Origin: Clostridium neonatale
GTDB taxonomy: Bacteria; Bacillota; Clostridia; Clostridiales; Clostridiaceae
NCBI RefSeq assembly: GCF_001458595.1
Contig: NZ_LN890328.1
Span: 2,177,811-2,241,810 of the forward strand
Direction of reading: 5' to 3'
Length of the DNA stretch: 64,000 nt
Under the pieces are notes generated by a model. The model ran no database searches. It was not told where the DNA came from and saw nothing but the letters and a program-made list of their open reading frames with translations. This document shows positions 53,455 to 62,604 of this stretch, in pieces. Every line of letters begins with the position of its first letter. Position 1 is the stretch's first letter. Position numbers and translations under genes: made by a program.

Positions 53455-53934
53455 TTATGGGCAATGTTTTGCTTCACATGCTTTATATCCTGCTGCTTGT
53501 GCTTTTGATCTGCTCATAGCTGTTGAATTTTTCATTCCATGAGCATTTGCTGTATTATGATATATTCCTTTGCTAGATACATAAACTGTATCTGATGCAT
53601 TCTTTACAACTCCACTTGAAACATCATTATTATCAATAGTTGAGGGTGTATTTACACTAGTATTTTGTATTTGAGCTGGAACACTTGTTGTCCATGCACC
53701 GTTGCTATTTAAATAATATCCTTCAATCCAGCAATCATGTGCCATATATCCATCTGAATAAAAATAATACCAGTTTCCATCAATGCTATGCCATCCTGTT
53801 AAATATGTACTTCCGCTAGTATACCAATAACCTGTAGAATCAGATTTCCACTCTGCATTGGCTTGAACAGATGTTGATGCAAATAATGTTAATACCGTTA
53901 TTAAGCTCGCAAGTAATTTAGTTGTTTTTCTCAT
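53455..53934 (-). CDS. Secreted protein with wall-binding repeats and Cys C-terminal motif
   Basis: A 159-residue protein. The first 28 or so residues are a signal peptide (MRKTTKLLASLITVLTLFAS, then Ala-rich VQANA). Choline-binding/glucan-binding-type repeats follow (about 30-85: GYWYTSGSTYLTGWHSIDGN, WYYFYSDGYMAHDCW, GYYLNSNGAW), then a linker. The C-terminal module reads VYVSSKGIYHNTANAHGMKN and ends YKACEAKHCP. A C-terminal 'YHxxxxxxGM ... GYKxC' module is common in clostridial secreted proteins, of unknown function. The start at 53934 is chosen for GGGGAGGATTAATT upstream; 12 earlier codons are spurious. It is expressed outside the cell. No link to CRISPR is evident. Confidence 0.78.
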   Translation of the reverse strand: MRKTTKLLASLITVLTLFASTSVQANAEWKSDSTGYWYTSGSTYLTGWHSIDGNWYYFYSDGYMAHDCWIEGYYLNSNGAWTTSVPAQIQNTSVNTPSTIDNNDVSSGVVKNASDTVYVSSKGIYHNTANAHGMKNSTAMSRSKAQAAGYKACEAKHCP

Positions 53935-53998
53935 AATTAATCCTCCCCTAAAATTCACTTTCATTTTCAATTTTATATTTTTATACTTCTATACATAT

Positions 53999-54026
53999 AT
54001 TGTACATTAATGCATCTTATTGTCAA
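53999..54026 (-). promoter_or_regulatory. Promoter of the wall-binding protein gene
   Basis: On the minus strand, consensus -35 TTGACA (54021-54026) and -10 TACAAT (53999-54004) are 16 bp apart, about 65 bases before the start codon. Confidence 0.6.
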
Positions 54027-54106
54027 TAAGTGCCATTTCCTTTATTATTTTTTAATTATTTACTAATTGCAAAAAATTATTATTTTATTATGTTATTTAT
54101 AAAAAA

Positions 54107-54907
54107 TTATCTTTCCAATTGCTTAAGTCTAGAAATTTCTTGCTTCTGCTCATCAATTATCTTCCTATAATTAACTTCCTTCTCATTCCAATCCTTACTT
54201 AATGTATTAATAAGAGATGCCATTTCATCAGCACTACCTATTATTCTATTAAATAGAAGTATATTAGACTTTAATATTTCAGGTATCTCATTATTTGAAT
54301 ATCTTAAAGTATGATCTATTTCACCATAACCTTCTTCAAATATGGTTCTTACCTGTATTTCTGCTATAACTTTTTCATTTGTTGGATAGAATTCTACAAG
54401 ATAATGGACAGATCTATATCCTGAGGCTCTTGATTTTACTTGAATATTCAAATCTTCAAAATCCTTTATGTTATCTCCTTCTCTTACATTGGCAGTTATT
54501 TCAACAACATTCCATGTTTTCATTATAAATTCATGTATATCTCTCCATTGCTCTTTAAAAATATGTATTACCCTTATTCCTATTAAATCAGTTATTTCTT
54601 CTTTATAATTTTCTACTGTAAACTGAAAGTCCTTTCCATACTTATTCTGTCTGTCTTCTGTTTTTCTTATTATTTTTTCAATAAGCCTTTCTTCATCTTT
54701 TATTCTTGTTTTTACTGTATGTACTTTTTCCTGTGCTCTTAAAATATTTGCTATGAAGTTAGCTCTACTTTCATATGAAAATTTACACTCTAAATAATCT
54801 TTGTAGATTTCTATAAGATTTTTTTCTTCTATGTTTCTTTCATCTATTATGCTTTTTGCATGTGGATATTTTAATAAAAATTTCTCTATATCAAACTTTC
54901 TATTCAT
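54107..54907 (-). CDS. Small alarmone synthetase, RelA/SpoT synthetase domain
   Basis: A protein of about 266 residues containing only the ppGpp synthetase domain. Landmarks are VKTRIKDEERLIEKIIRK, ITDLIGIRVIHIFKEQWRDI, the substrate loop SRASGYRSVHYLVEF (near residue 150), and AEIQVRTIFEEGYGEIDHTL. It lacks the HD hydrolase and the TGS/ACT regulatory domains. It makes (p)ppGpp from ATP and GDP/GTP in the cytoplasm. It ends in a coiled coil (about 225-265). GGAGAAATTATAT supports the start at 54907 rather than an ATG five codons earlier. Confidence 0.9.
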   Translation of the reverse strand: MNRKFDIEKFLLKYPHAKSIIDERNIEEKNLIEIYKDYLECKFSYESRANFIANILRAQEKVHTVKTRIKDEERLIEKIIRKTEDRQNKYGKDFQFTVENYKEEITDLIGIRVIHIFKEQWRDIHEFIMKTWNVVEITANVREGDNIKDFEDLNIQVKSRASGYRSVHYLVEFYPTNEKVIAEIQVRTIFEEGYGEIDHTLRYSNNEIPEILKSNILLFNRIIGSADEMASLINTLSKDWNEKEVNYRKIIDEQKQEISRLKQLER

Positions 54908-55000
54908 ATATAATTTCTCCATATTCTCATAATAAGTTTTATAAATACCTATATTTTTATTATATACATTTTACTATATTTATAAATCCCACCTTAACAA

Positions 55001-55047
55001 AAAACAAGCACTGTTACTAAAAATTAATCTTTAACAGTGCTTGTTTT
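55001..55047. terminator. Bidirectional terminator
   Basis: AAAACAAGCACTGTTA pairs perfectly with TAACAGTGCTTGTTTT (16 bp). The stem is flanked by A and T runs on both sides. It serves the acetyltransferase gene on the minus strand. Confidence 0.88.
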
Positions 55048-55074
55048 TTCTTTCTTTTAATATATCCACAAAAA

Positions 55075-55614
55075 TTAATTATCTTCAATACATTTATATA
55101 CATGTTTATATACATTATTCCTAAATCTATTTAATTGTTTATTATCAGATTCCTTAGGATAGCTCATTATCTTAAGTGGTAATAATTCATTTCCTTTTTC
55201 TAGTGGAGGTTGTACATATTCATAATCATTTAATGAAAATCCAAGTCTTTTGTAGAATTCAATTCTTCTCTTAGAATAATTATCTTCAGGATATTCTACT
55301 TCTAAAAATACTGGCTTATTCTTGTACTTATTTAGATATTGCTTTAATATCTTGCTTCCAATTCCATTTCCTCTGTAAGAATTATCAACAGCAAAATGTT
55401 CAATAAAGTTGAAGTTTTCAAATTCCCATGAAGCTATAAATGCAATTACTCTATCATTTTCTTTATATCCAACTATATTATAAAAATCATTTTCTAAAAG
55501 TTTTTTCTGATTTTCTAACTTTCTTCTTTCAATTGGTGGAAATGCTTCACTCATTAATTCATAAAAACTATTAAAATCTTCATGATTTATATTTGTCAAA
55601 TTATAACTATTCAT
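55075..55614 (-). CDS. GNAT-family N-acetyltransferase
   Basis: The 179-residue acetyltransferase has motif A VDNSYRGNGIGSKILKQYL (about 78-96) and motif B KRRIEFYKRLGFSLNDYEYV. It begins with SFYELMSEAFPPIERR, as in a group of clostridial GNATs. Substrate unknown. SD AGGAGGAAAAG. A palindrome at 55706-55743 lies in its upstream region. Confidence 0.83.
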   Translation of the reverse strand: MNSYNLTNINHEDFNSFYELMSEAFPPIERRKLENQKKLLENDFYNIVGYKENDRVIAFIASWEFENFNFIEHFAVDNSYRGNGIGSKILKQYLNKYKNKPVFLEVEYPEDNYSKRRIEFYKRLGFSLNDYEYVQPPLEKGNELLPLKIMSYPKESDNKQLNRFRNNVYKHVYKCIEDN

Positions 55615-55705
55615 CTTTTCCTCCTAAAATATTAAATTTAAATATACAATACTTTAAAAGTTTAGTATGCTAGTATATCTATATTTACAACATTATATAT
55701 AATTT

Positions 55706-55743
55706 AAGAATGTATATTCTAAAATGCTAGAATGTACATTCTT
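55706..55743. promoter_or_regulatory. 38-bp palindrome upstream of the acetyltransferase gene
   Basis: AAGAATGTA-T-ATTCTA is mirrored by TAGAAT-G-TACATTCTT with a six-base centre. It lies between the amino acid permease stop and the acetyltransferase start. The absence of a T-run makes an operator more likely than a terminator. Confidence 0.45.
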
Positions 55744-55819
55744 AAACTTCATTATATCATATATTCGATTTATTTTCAGCTCGTCATATTCTGTAGTATT
55801 CTACCCTTATAGATAAATC

Positions 55820-57139
55820 CTACACATGTGTATTTTTATGATGATTATAAACATAAAATGGTATTCCTATTAACATTAGAATAAATCCCCACATTACAGT
55901 TTCAGCACCTGATCCATAGATAGTCCATAATGTATATGTAAATGCTAATAGTGCTAAGCTAGATTTCTTTAAAAATATTTTTAAATTAAATTCCTCTTCA
56001 CCTTTAAACATAAGCATTATTTCTGCACCTATTGATAATAAATAAACTGGTAAAAATGATAGTGTTGCAAGCAGAGTTATAAATGTAAATGTTGATACCA
56101 TGCTTTTTTGAAAATTCATTATAAGTAATATATTAACCAAAACTGAACCTATAACTAATGAATTTACAGGTGTTTGATATTTAGGATGAATCTTGCCAAA
56201 AAACTTTGGAAAAACTCCATCAATTCCAGCTGCATAAGAAACCCTTGCTGTTGATAAAATCCATCCTATAGTTGTTCCTAAAATACATACTGCAACTGCA
56301 ATTGTAAGTATTTTCCCCACTCCACTTCCAAGTGCTATTGTTAATATATCTGTAAGTGGTGCTGAACTTAATGATAATTCTGAATTTGACATGGCGCCCA
56401 TACTTCCAAGACTTATTAGGATATAAATAACAGATGCTATTATCATTCCATATATTGTACTCTTTTTAACATTTCTTTCTGGATCTTTCATCTCTCCTGC
56501 AGTCACTGTTGCACTTTCTAATCCGACAAATGCCCAAAGTGTTGATGTAGCAGCTATAGAAATAGTAGATAATCCTTTATCTGCTGGTACAAGTGGCATT
56601 AAGTTTGACACATCAAAATTAACAAACGCTACTATTATAAATATTGCAAAAAATCCTATCTTGAATACTGTTGCAAAACTTTGAAGTTTTCCAGCTTTTT
56701 TCACACCAAAAATGTTTATTAATGTTATCGCCCAAAGAACACCACTTGTAAATAGTATTGATACGATTGGATTATTTAAAGCTGGTATAATTGATGACAT
56801 GTAGCTTGCGAGTGCTACAACTATTGCAGCATTCCCAATCCATGAACCATTCCAATAAAGCCATGCACTTAAAAATCCAGTAAACTCTCCAAATGCAGTT
56901 TTAGTATATTGATATGCACCACCTGTGCTTGGATATTTTGATCCTAAATTAGCAAATGATATTGCTATAAGTATTGATCCTGCTGTTGTTAGTACCCATG
57001 CAATAAGTGTCGGAAGTGGTCCTGATACTTGTGCTAAGGTTGATGGCAACATAAATACACCAGATCCTATCATATTACCACATACAAGCATAGTAGCCAT
57101 AAACAAGCTTATCTCTTTTTTTAAATTTCTATTTTCCAT
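55820..57139 (-). CDS. APC-superfamily amino acid permease
   Basis: The 439-residue protein has about 12 hydrophobic segments. TM1 carries the APC substrate motif GNMIGSGVFMLPS (near 21-33). TM2-3 reads AISFANLGSKYPSTGGAYQYT, and WAFVGLESATVTAGEMKDPE occurs near 205-224. It fits the basic amino acid/polyamine exchanger (AdiC/PotE-like) group. It imports or exchanges amino acids in the membrane. SD AAGGAGAAAAA. It is apparently monocistronic. Confidence 0.87.
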   Translation of the reverse strand: MENRNLKKEISLFMATMLVCGNMIGSGVFMLPSTLAQVSGPLPTLIAWVLTTAGSILIAISFANLGSKYPSTGGAYQYTKTAFGEFTGFLSAWLYWNGSWIGNAAIVVALASYMSSIIPALNNPIVSILFTSGVLWAITLINIFGVKKAGKLQSFATVFKIGFFAIFIIVAFVNFDVSNLMPLVPADKGLSTISIAATSTLWAFVGLESATVTAGEMKDPERNVKKSTIYGMIIASVIYILISLGSMGAMSNSELSLSSAPLTDILTIALGSGVGKILTIAVAVCILGTTIGWILSTARVSYAAGIDGVFPKFFGKIHPKYQTPVNSLVIGSVLVNILLIMNFQKSMVSTFTFITLLATLSFLPVYLLSIGAEIMLMFKGEEEFNLKIFLKKSSLALLAFTYTLWTIYGSGAETVMWGFILMLIGIPFYVYNHHKNTHV

Positions 57140-57220
57140 TTTTTCTCCTTAGTAACTTATATCTTTTATCTTTAGTATTAATATATAAAAATATTAAATT
57201 ATTTAATAACCTTAATTATT

Positions 57221-57475
57221 CTAAACTTCTTTTTTATCATAATATTCTAATATATCGTCAGCATTTTCAAACTCTAAGCCACCAGCACTATAACAATCAA
57301 TCAGTGCAGTTTCCAGTTCATTTATTGGTATTTCTTCAAAAGTAGTACATTTGAAATCTGCATCAATATACGTTTGAAGAATAGCCTCTTTTAATTCTTC
57401 TTCTGAAACTCCCTCTTCCACAAAAACCTTTAAAAACAACTCTCTTATTCTATCATCTCTATTTAATTCACTCAT
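57221..57475 (-). CDS. Small conserved hypothetical protein
   Basis: An 84-residue acidic protein beginning MSELNRDDRIRELFLKVFVE and containing EEELKEAILQTYIDADFKC. Predominantly helical; not recognised. The start at 57475 is supported by GGGAGGAGAAAA. A reading 15 codons longer runs back into the DUF523 gene end and is unlikely. It lies just downstream of that gene in the same direction, so it is probably cotranscribed. Confidence 0.65.
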   Translation of the reverse strand: MSELNRDDRIRELFLKVFVEEGVSEEELKEAILQTYIDADFKCTTFEEIPINELETALIDCYSAGGLEFENADDILEYYDKKEV

Positions 57476-57494
57476 TTTTCTCCTCCCTTGTTTT

Positions 57495-58241
57495 TTATTC
57501 ATCATCATCTGTGTCTTCAAGCATTTTCTTTACATCTTCAACGTCAATTCCTGTTGCCTCAGATATCTCTTCTAAATTATCAAATCCCATTAAATCTTTA
57601 GCAAGAGAGACCATAAGCCTTTTTACATTTTTTTCAACTGACGATGGCAATTCTCCTGATTCTGAAAGACCCTCTGTTAAATCATAATATTCTTCCTCAA
57701 CATATTCTTCTTCCTCTTCAATTTGTTTAAAAAGCTTTCTTTTTTTAGCCTTTTCTCTATCAAATTTATCTAAATATACAAGTTTGTCATGATTATCTTC
57801 AATATCTTCATCTGAAAATACTGTCATGCCCTCTTTTTCTAAAAGATAAGCAGTTATTCCTTTTCCTTTAATTTTATTTCCAGAAAATGTTCCATCATAT
57901 ACAAAATTACATCCACAAGAAGGACTTCCTTCTTTTAAGATTGCTTTATCAATACCAATTGTCTGCGCTATTTTTAATGTTTCGTATGCACCTTTTATAA
58001 ATTGATTTGTACAATCTTCTCCAGTACTGCTTATAGCTTTTCCTTCTCTATTTCCTATAATTTTATCAGATGTTCCTTGAAGCTCTACTGGATTTCTAGG
58101 CGTTGGTAATCCTCCTAGTTGCTCTGGGCATACTAAAATTGCTCTTCCTTCTTTAAATAATTTTAAACATTTTTCATTTAAATTATTTTTTCCATTATAT
58201 TTACAATCAACACCGCATAAACATGCACTTACTATATACAT
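57495..58241 (-). CDS. DUF523 family protein
   Basis: The 248-residue protein has an N-terminal DUF523 domain (about 1-145): SACLCGVDCKYNGKNN, CPEQLGGLPTPRNPVEL and ILKEGSPSCGCNFVYDG carry the conserved cysteines that look like a metal or Fe-S site. The C-terminal half (about 165-248) is very acidic (EEEEEYVEEEYYDLTE) and ends ATGIDVEDVKKMLEDTDDDE. The biochemical role is unknown. The start at 58241 is chosen for GCGAGGTGATCTT. It is possibly cotranscribed with the small gene after it. Confidence 0.8.
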   Translation of the reverse strand: MYIVSACLCGVDCKYNGKNNLNEKCLKLFKEGRAILVCPEQLGGLPTPRNPVELQGTSDKIIGNREGKAISSTGEDCTNQFIKGAYETLKIAQTIGIDKAILKEGSPSCGCNFVYDGTFSGNKIKGKGITAYLLEKEGMTVFSDEDIEDNHDKLVYLDKFDREKAKKRKLFKQIEEEEEYVEEEYYDLTEGLSESGELPSSVEKNVKRLMVSLAKDLMGFDNLEEISEATGIDVEDVKKMLEDTDDDE

Positions 58242-58352
58242 AAGATCACCTCGCCTTTCCATAATACATTTTAATCCATAATCTAATAATTATTAATAAC
58301 TTTATATATTAATAATATAAATAATTACAATATATTATTATATAAGATTAAA

Positions 58353-58388
58353 TAAAAAATAGCCACCCTTTTAGATGGCTATAATTTT
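58353..58388. terminator. Bidirectional terminator
   Basis: ATAGCCA pairs with TGGCTAT. A six-A run precedes it and a seven-T run follows, so it can act both ways. It ends the 58409-59686 gene. Confidence 0.8.
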
Positions 58389-58408
58389 TTTAATTTATTT
58401 AATAACTT

Positions 58409-59686
58409 CTACACTTCTTCTAATAAGTAAACACTATCTGGTGCTATTTCCCCATTTGGAGTATATAATATCCAATCTGTTAAATTATTCAAATCAATTT
58501 CCATTTCTGTTTCTGCATGTAAATCTTTTATGTAGTATGGTTCTTGAGTCAAAATTGCTTGTGCCTTTAAACCATCTATTTCTTTAATATGAAACCAAAT
58601 GTGTTCTCTAAAAGTATCATCGTCATTTTTATATTCTTCATCTACTTCAAGTCCGATTTTCACAAGACCTTCAATTTGTTCATTCTTTATGGCCTCAATA
58701 AAATATTCTATTCTCTCCATAGCTAGTACACTCATTCTTAAAGTCTCTTCATTTGTGTACATCATAAGCATATTATCTGAAATATATTCATTTACCTCTG
58801 ATACATGTCTATATTTTTTATTCTTAAAATCTTCTTCACTTAAATACAAATAAACTATACCTGTATTTTCATTATGACCTTCTTTTCTATCATTAAATCC
58901 ACCAACCATATCTCTTTTATACATTTTTAATGCTTCATTATAATCTATCCAAGTTGCTACTATATCATCACCATTATTCATACGTCCAATCCAAAATGCA
59001 TCTTCTTCATCAATAAATGTATTATCAGATATAATCCTTTTTCCTAGAGTTTGCAATATATAAAAATGATTTTTGTAATTTTCAGTGTCTGAATTTACTA
59101 CCTCAACTTCAATTGCCCCACATCTATTTAGTCCATGTGTATGAAGCCATACATCATTGTTTTTTCCACTTACAGCTTGAACAGTATAAATATAATCTGG
59201 TGATGGTGGGACAGATGCTTCAACTGCAAGTTTTACCCATATACTTGATAATACTCTTTCAACACAAAAATCTATAACACCAGCCATATTGGGTACTATT
59301 GTATATAATATTTTTAATTGTAAATGATATGATTTAAGAATATCCTCTCCAAAAGTCATTGCAACAGTTAATCCTGAGTCTGATTGTGTGATAATATTGT
59401 AATTTTCTTCACTTAAATGATGGTTTATTGTATACATTGGACCAAGTTCATATGTTTCTGGAATTATTTCTACTTTATATGCTTCTTCTTCATATTCTAT
59501 AATAGCTTCTATGTTTTGTCTAAACTCTACATTTTGTACAACAAATAAACTGCTATTTTTCAATCTTTCTATTACTTCATTAGGATTTTTAATAATTTCT
59601 ATATTTCTTGGTACTGCCATCATATATGATGTTGTTTTTTCAATTACTCCATTTCTCAATTCTCTCTTTTTCTTAAATCCAAACAT
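58409..59686 (-). CDS. DUF4026-like protein with DUF2314-like C-terminus
   Basis: A 425-residue soluble protein. The N-terminal two thirds (MMAVPRNIEIIKNPNEVIER ... SDSGLTVAMTFGEDILKSYHLQLK) match my recollection of DUF4026 proteins. The last ~75 residues (REHIWFHIKEIDGLKAQAIL, IDLNNLTDWILYTPNGEIAP) resemble the DUF2314 module, which shares the 'FxW-h-DG-G-L-P-W' pattern. No catalytic motif is seen. SD AAAGAGGAGTAGAAATA. Function unknown; the domain names should be verified by profile search. Confidence 0.6.
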   Translation of the reverse strand: MFGFKKKRELRNGVIEKTTSYMMAVPRNIEIIKNPNEVIERLKNSSLFVVQNVEFRQNIEAIIEYEEEAYKVEIIPETYELGPMYTINHHLSEENYNIITQSDSGLTVAMTFGEDILKSYHLQLKILYTIVPNMAGVIDFCVERVLSSIWVKLAVEASVPPSPDYIYTVQAVSGKNNDVWLHTHGLNRCGAIEVEVVNSDTENYKNHFYILQTLGKRIISDNTFIDEEDAFWIGRMNNGDDIVATWIDYNEALKMYKRDMVGGFNDRKEGHNENTGIVYLYLSEEDFKNKKYRHVSEVNEYISDNMLMMYTNEETLRMSVLAMERIEYFIEAIKNEQIEGLVKIGLEVDEEYKNDDDTFREHIWFHIKEIDGLKAQAILTQEPYYIKDLHAETEMEIDLNNLTDWILYTPNGEIAPDSVYLLEEV

Positions 59687-59857
59687 TATTTCTACTCCTC
59701 TTTATAAGTTTTTATTCCTTATTATCTCATATATTGAAACCCTCACTACTTTTGTAAAAATTATACCATACAATCTATATGGCATAATATACTTCTTTTA
59801 TAAATAAATATTAAAATCACTTTTTATTTATAATATTTCTATGTATAAATAATTAAA

Positions 59858-59905
59858 TAAAGAGTATGAGTATTAATAAAATTATTATAATACTCATACT
59901 CTTTA
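59858..59905 (-). terminator. Terminator of mutS2
   Basis: TAAAGAGTATGAGTATTA pairs with TAATACTCATACTCTTTA (17-18 bp) around an AT-rich loop, just after the mutS2 stop. The trailing TTTATTTAATTATTT is a modest U-tract. Confidence 0.75.
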
Positions 59906-59914
59906 ATATTTAAC

Positions 59915-62275
59915 TTAAGCTTTTAATTCAACCATAGTAACACCATCTCCACCTTCACCGTAAACACCAAGTCTATATGATTTTACATGTGGATGTCTCT
60001 TAAGCATATCATTTATAGCCTTTCTAAGTATGCCTGTTCCTTTACCATGAACTATGGTTACTTCTCCAAGATTTGCTCTATAAGCATCATCTAAATATTT
60101 ATCTGCCTTATAACATGCTTCTTCAGCATCTAAACCTCTTAAGTCAACTCTTGATTCAACTTTTGCTAAATTTAATTTTACTTCTCTTTTTCTTCTAACT
60201 TTTTCAACTTTAGTTTCTTTTGTCTTTCTCAAGTCTTTAGCTTTAACATTAATTTTCATAATACCAGCCTCGACCTGCACTTCACCTTTATTATCAGGCA
60301 TAGAAACTACAATTACCTTTTGATTAAGTGATGGAAGGAACGCTTCCATTCCCGGAGTTATTTTATCTATTGGCTCCCCTTCATTTTCTTTCATATGGCC
60401 AATATGTTTTTCTTTAGCTTCAAGGCTTTCTTTAAGTTTCTTACGCTCTTCTTCAAGTCTTGCTCTTCCGCCACCTGAGATTCCAAGCTTTTCAAGTTCT
60501 CTCATGGCTTTTAATATCTCATCGGCTTCATCTTTAGCATTTGATATTATTTCTTTGGCTTCACGTCTTGCATCCATATATGCCTTATCTCGTGTTTCTT
60601 CCAATCTTTCAAGCTTTTCTTCATATTTCTTTTTAAGCTCTTCTGCTTCTTTTCTAATAAGCTGTGCATCACGTGCTTCTTTCTTTGCAATAATGCTTTT
60701 TTCTTGAAGCTCTCTTATAAGCCCTTCAAACTGAAGATTTTCTTCTGACATGTATTCCTTAGCTTTACTTATTATATCATCATTAAGACCTAATCTCCTT
60801 GAAATCTCAAAGGCATTAGATTTACCTGGAACACCTATAAGAAGCCTATATGTTGGTCTTAAAGTTTTTATATCAAATTCAACTGATGCATTTTCAACAC
60901 CTTCTGTTCTTAATGCATAAGCTTTCAAATCACTATAGTGAGTAGTTGCAATAATTTTGCTTCCTCTGCTTCTTAATGTCTCAATTATTGACATTGCTAA
61001 TGCTGAACCTTCACTTGGATCTGTTCCTGAACCAATTTCATCAAATATAACAAGTGAATCTTTATCCGCCTTTTCCATAACACGTATTATATTTGTCATA
61101 TGAGATGAGAAAGTAGAAAGACTTTGTTCTATGCTTTGTTCATCCCCAATTTCAGCAAATACTTCTTTGAAAAATGCAACCTCAGAGTTATCCTTTGCGG
61201 GTATTAAAAGTCCACTTAGTGCCATTACATGTAAAAGCCCTACTGTTTTTATTGTAACAGTCTTACCACCAGTATTAGGACCTGTTATCATAAGTACTTG
61301 AAATTCATCACCTAAATGAACATCAGAAGGAACTACTTTGTCAGCTTCAATAAGAGGATGTCTTGCAGCCAATATATTAAATATACCATCTTCTCTTATT
61401 ACTGGTTTTATTGCATTAAGCTGTGATGCATATCTTCCTTTTGCAAATATAAAATCAAATTCAATGAGTGTATCTATATTACTTTTGCAAACTGATGCAT
61501 TTTCTTTAACCTTTAATGAAAGTTCTGAAAGTATTCTTTCTATTTCAGCTTTTTCTTTTAATTTAAGCTCTCTTATTTCATTATTTAAATTTACAAGGCT
61601 CATAGGCTCAATATAAAGCGTTGCACCTGTTGAACTCTGGTCATGTACAAGTCCAGGCACTGCGCCCTTATACTCAGCTTTTACAGGGAGAACGTATCTG
61701 TCTCCTCTCATTGTATATAAGGTATCTTGTAAATACTTTGAGTTACTTTTCATTATAGAATTTACTTTTTCTCTGACAGATGAGTTCTTCTCTTTAATAC
61801 TTCTTCTTATTCCATATAATGTTTGGCTAGCTTTATCACTTATTTCTTCTTCAGAAACAATACATCTTTCAATATCACTTTCTAAATTTTTAACTGGCTC
61901 TAGAATATAAGCTAAATCTTCAAGTCTTGGAAATGCTCTTTCTTCTTCTTCTCTCTTAAAAAATTCTTTCATAAGCCTTGCACTTCTAAGCATATTCCCA
62001 ATTTTAAGAAGAGATTCTGGAAGAAGAGTTCCTCCTTTTTTAGCTCTTTCTATTGCTTCATTTATATCATAAAGGCCTTCAAGAGGTGGATTTCCCTTTG
62101 TTATTAATACCTCTAATGCCTCATTAGTTTCCTCTAATTTATTGTTAATTTCATATAAGGTTTCATAAGGTACAAGGCTATCAACCTTTTCTTTTCCACC
62201 TGATGTACGTGTATATTTCTTTATTAATTCTTTTACTTTATCAAATTCTAAAACTTTTAGACTTCTCTCATTCAT
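59915..62275 (-). CDS. mutS2: MutS2 endonuclease/ribosome-rescue ATPase
   Basis: The 786-residue protein has the MutS core with Walker A ITGPNTGGKTVTIKTVG (near 331-347), Walker B SLVIFDEIGSGTDPSEGSALA, a long coiled coil (about 515-635), a KOW-like segment, and a C-terminal Smr domain with VDLRGLDAEEACYKADKYLD and VTIVHGKGTGILRKA. It lacks the mismatch-recognition domain. MutS2 suppresses homologous recombination and, in Bacillus, splits stalled ribosomes. I set the start at 62275 (MNERSLKV) because ATGATGAGG lies six bases upstream and the length is then the family norm; 27 earlier codons are spurious. Confidence 0.94.
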   Translation of the reverse strand: MNERSLKVLEFDKVKELIKKYTRTSGGKEKVDSLVPYETLYEINNKLEETNEALEVLITKGNPPLEGLYDINEAIERAKKGGTLLPESLLKIGNMLRSARLMKEFFKREEEERAFPRLEDLAYILEPVKNLESDIERCIVSEEEISDKASQTLYGIRRSIKEKNSSVREKVNSIMKSNSKYLQDTLYTMRGDRYVLPVKAEYKGAVPGLVHDQSSTGATLYIEPMSLVNLNNEIRELKLKEKAEIERILSELSLKVKENASVCKSNIDTLIEFDFIFAKGRYASQLNAIKPVIREDGIFNILAARHPLIEADKVVPSDVHLGDEFQVLMITGPNTGGKTVTIKTVGLLHVMALSGLLIPAKDNSEVAFFKEVFAEIGDEQSIEQSLSTFSSHMTNIIRVMEKADKDSLVIFDEIGSGTDPSEGSALAMSIIETLRSRGSKIIATTHYSDLKAYALRTEGVENASVEFDIKTLRPTYRLLIGVPGKSNAFEISRRLGLNDDIISKAKEYMSEENLQFEGLIRELQEKSIIAKKEARDAQLIRKEAEELKKKYEEKLERLEETRDKAYMDARREAKEIISNAKDEADEILKAMRELEKLGISGGGRARLEEERKKLKESLEAKEKHIGHMKENEGEPIDKITPGMEAFLPSLNQKVIVVSMPDNKGEVQVEAGIMKINVKAKDLRKTKETKVEKVRRKREVKLNLAKVESRVDLRGLDAEEACYKADKYLDDAYRANLGEVTIVHGKGTGILRKAINDMLKRHPHVKSYRLGVYGEGGDGVTMVELKA

Positions 62276-62316
62276 AAAAAACCTCATCATACTCGTTAAA
62301 ATATTTATCATTTTTA

Positions 62317-62344
62317 ATAATATACTAATTTCAAAAAATTGCAA
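62317..62344 (-). promoter_or_regulatory. Possible mutS2 promoter
   Basis: TTGCAA (62339-62344) and TATTAT (62317-62322) are 16 bp apart on the minus strand, about 45 bases before the mutS2 start. Confidence 0.45.
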
Positions 62345-62470
62345 TAATTTAATCATTTGGTCAATGTCTAATTCTTATTTCAGAAATAAGTTTGTTATTA
62401 TATTAACTTCTTAATTTAATACAATAACAATCAAAAATACATTCTATATATATTATAAATAACTAGAAAA

Positions 62471-62515
62471 AATAATAGCTGATTATGATTTTTCCTTTTC
62501 ATAATCAGCCATTAT
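62471..62515 (-). terminator. Strong terminator ending the repeat-region transcript
   Basis: ATAATGGCTGATTATGA and TCATAATCAGCTATTAT pair on the minus strand around AAAGGAAAAA and are followed by TTTTTTC. It implies a minus-strand transcript crossing the 109-bp repeats and ending before mutS2. Confidence 0.82.
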
Positions 62516-62604
62516 AATATCTTATTATTAAATTTTTTAATAATTGTTACACACCTCTTTTTACTATTCACGCTCTACTTCACATCACCTCTTAACCTAA
62601 TAAG

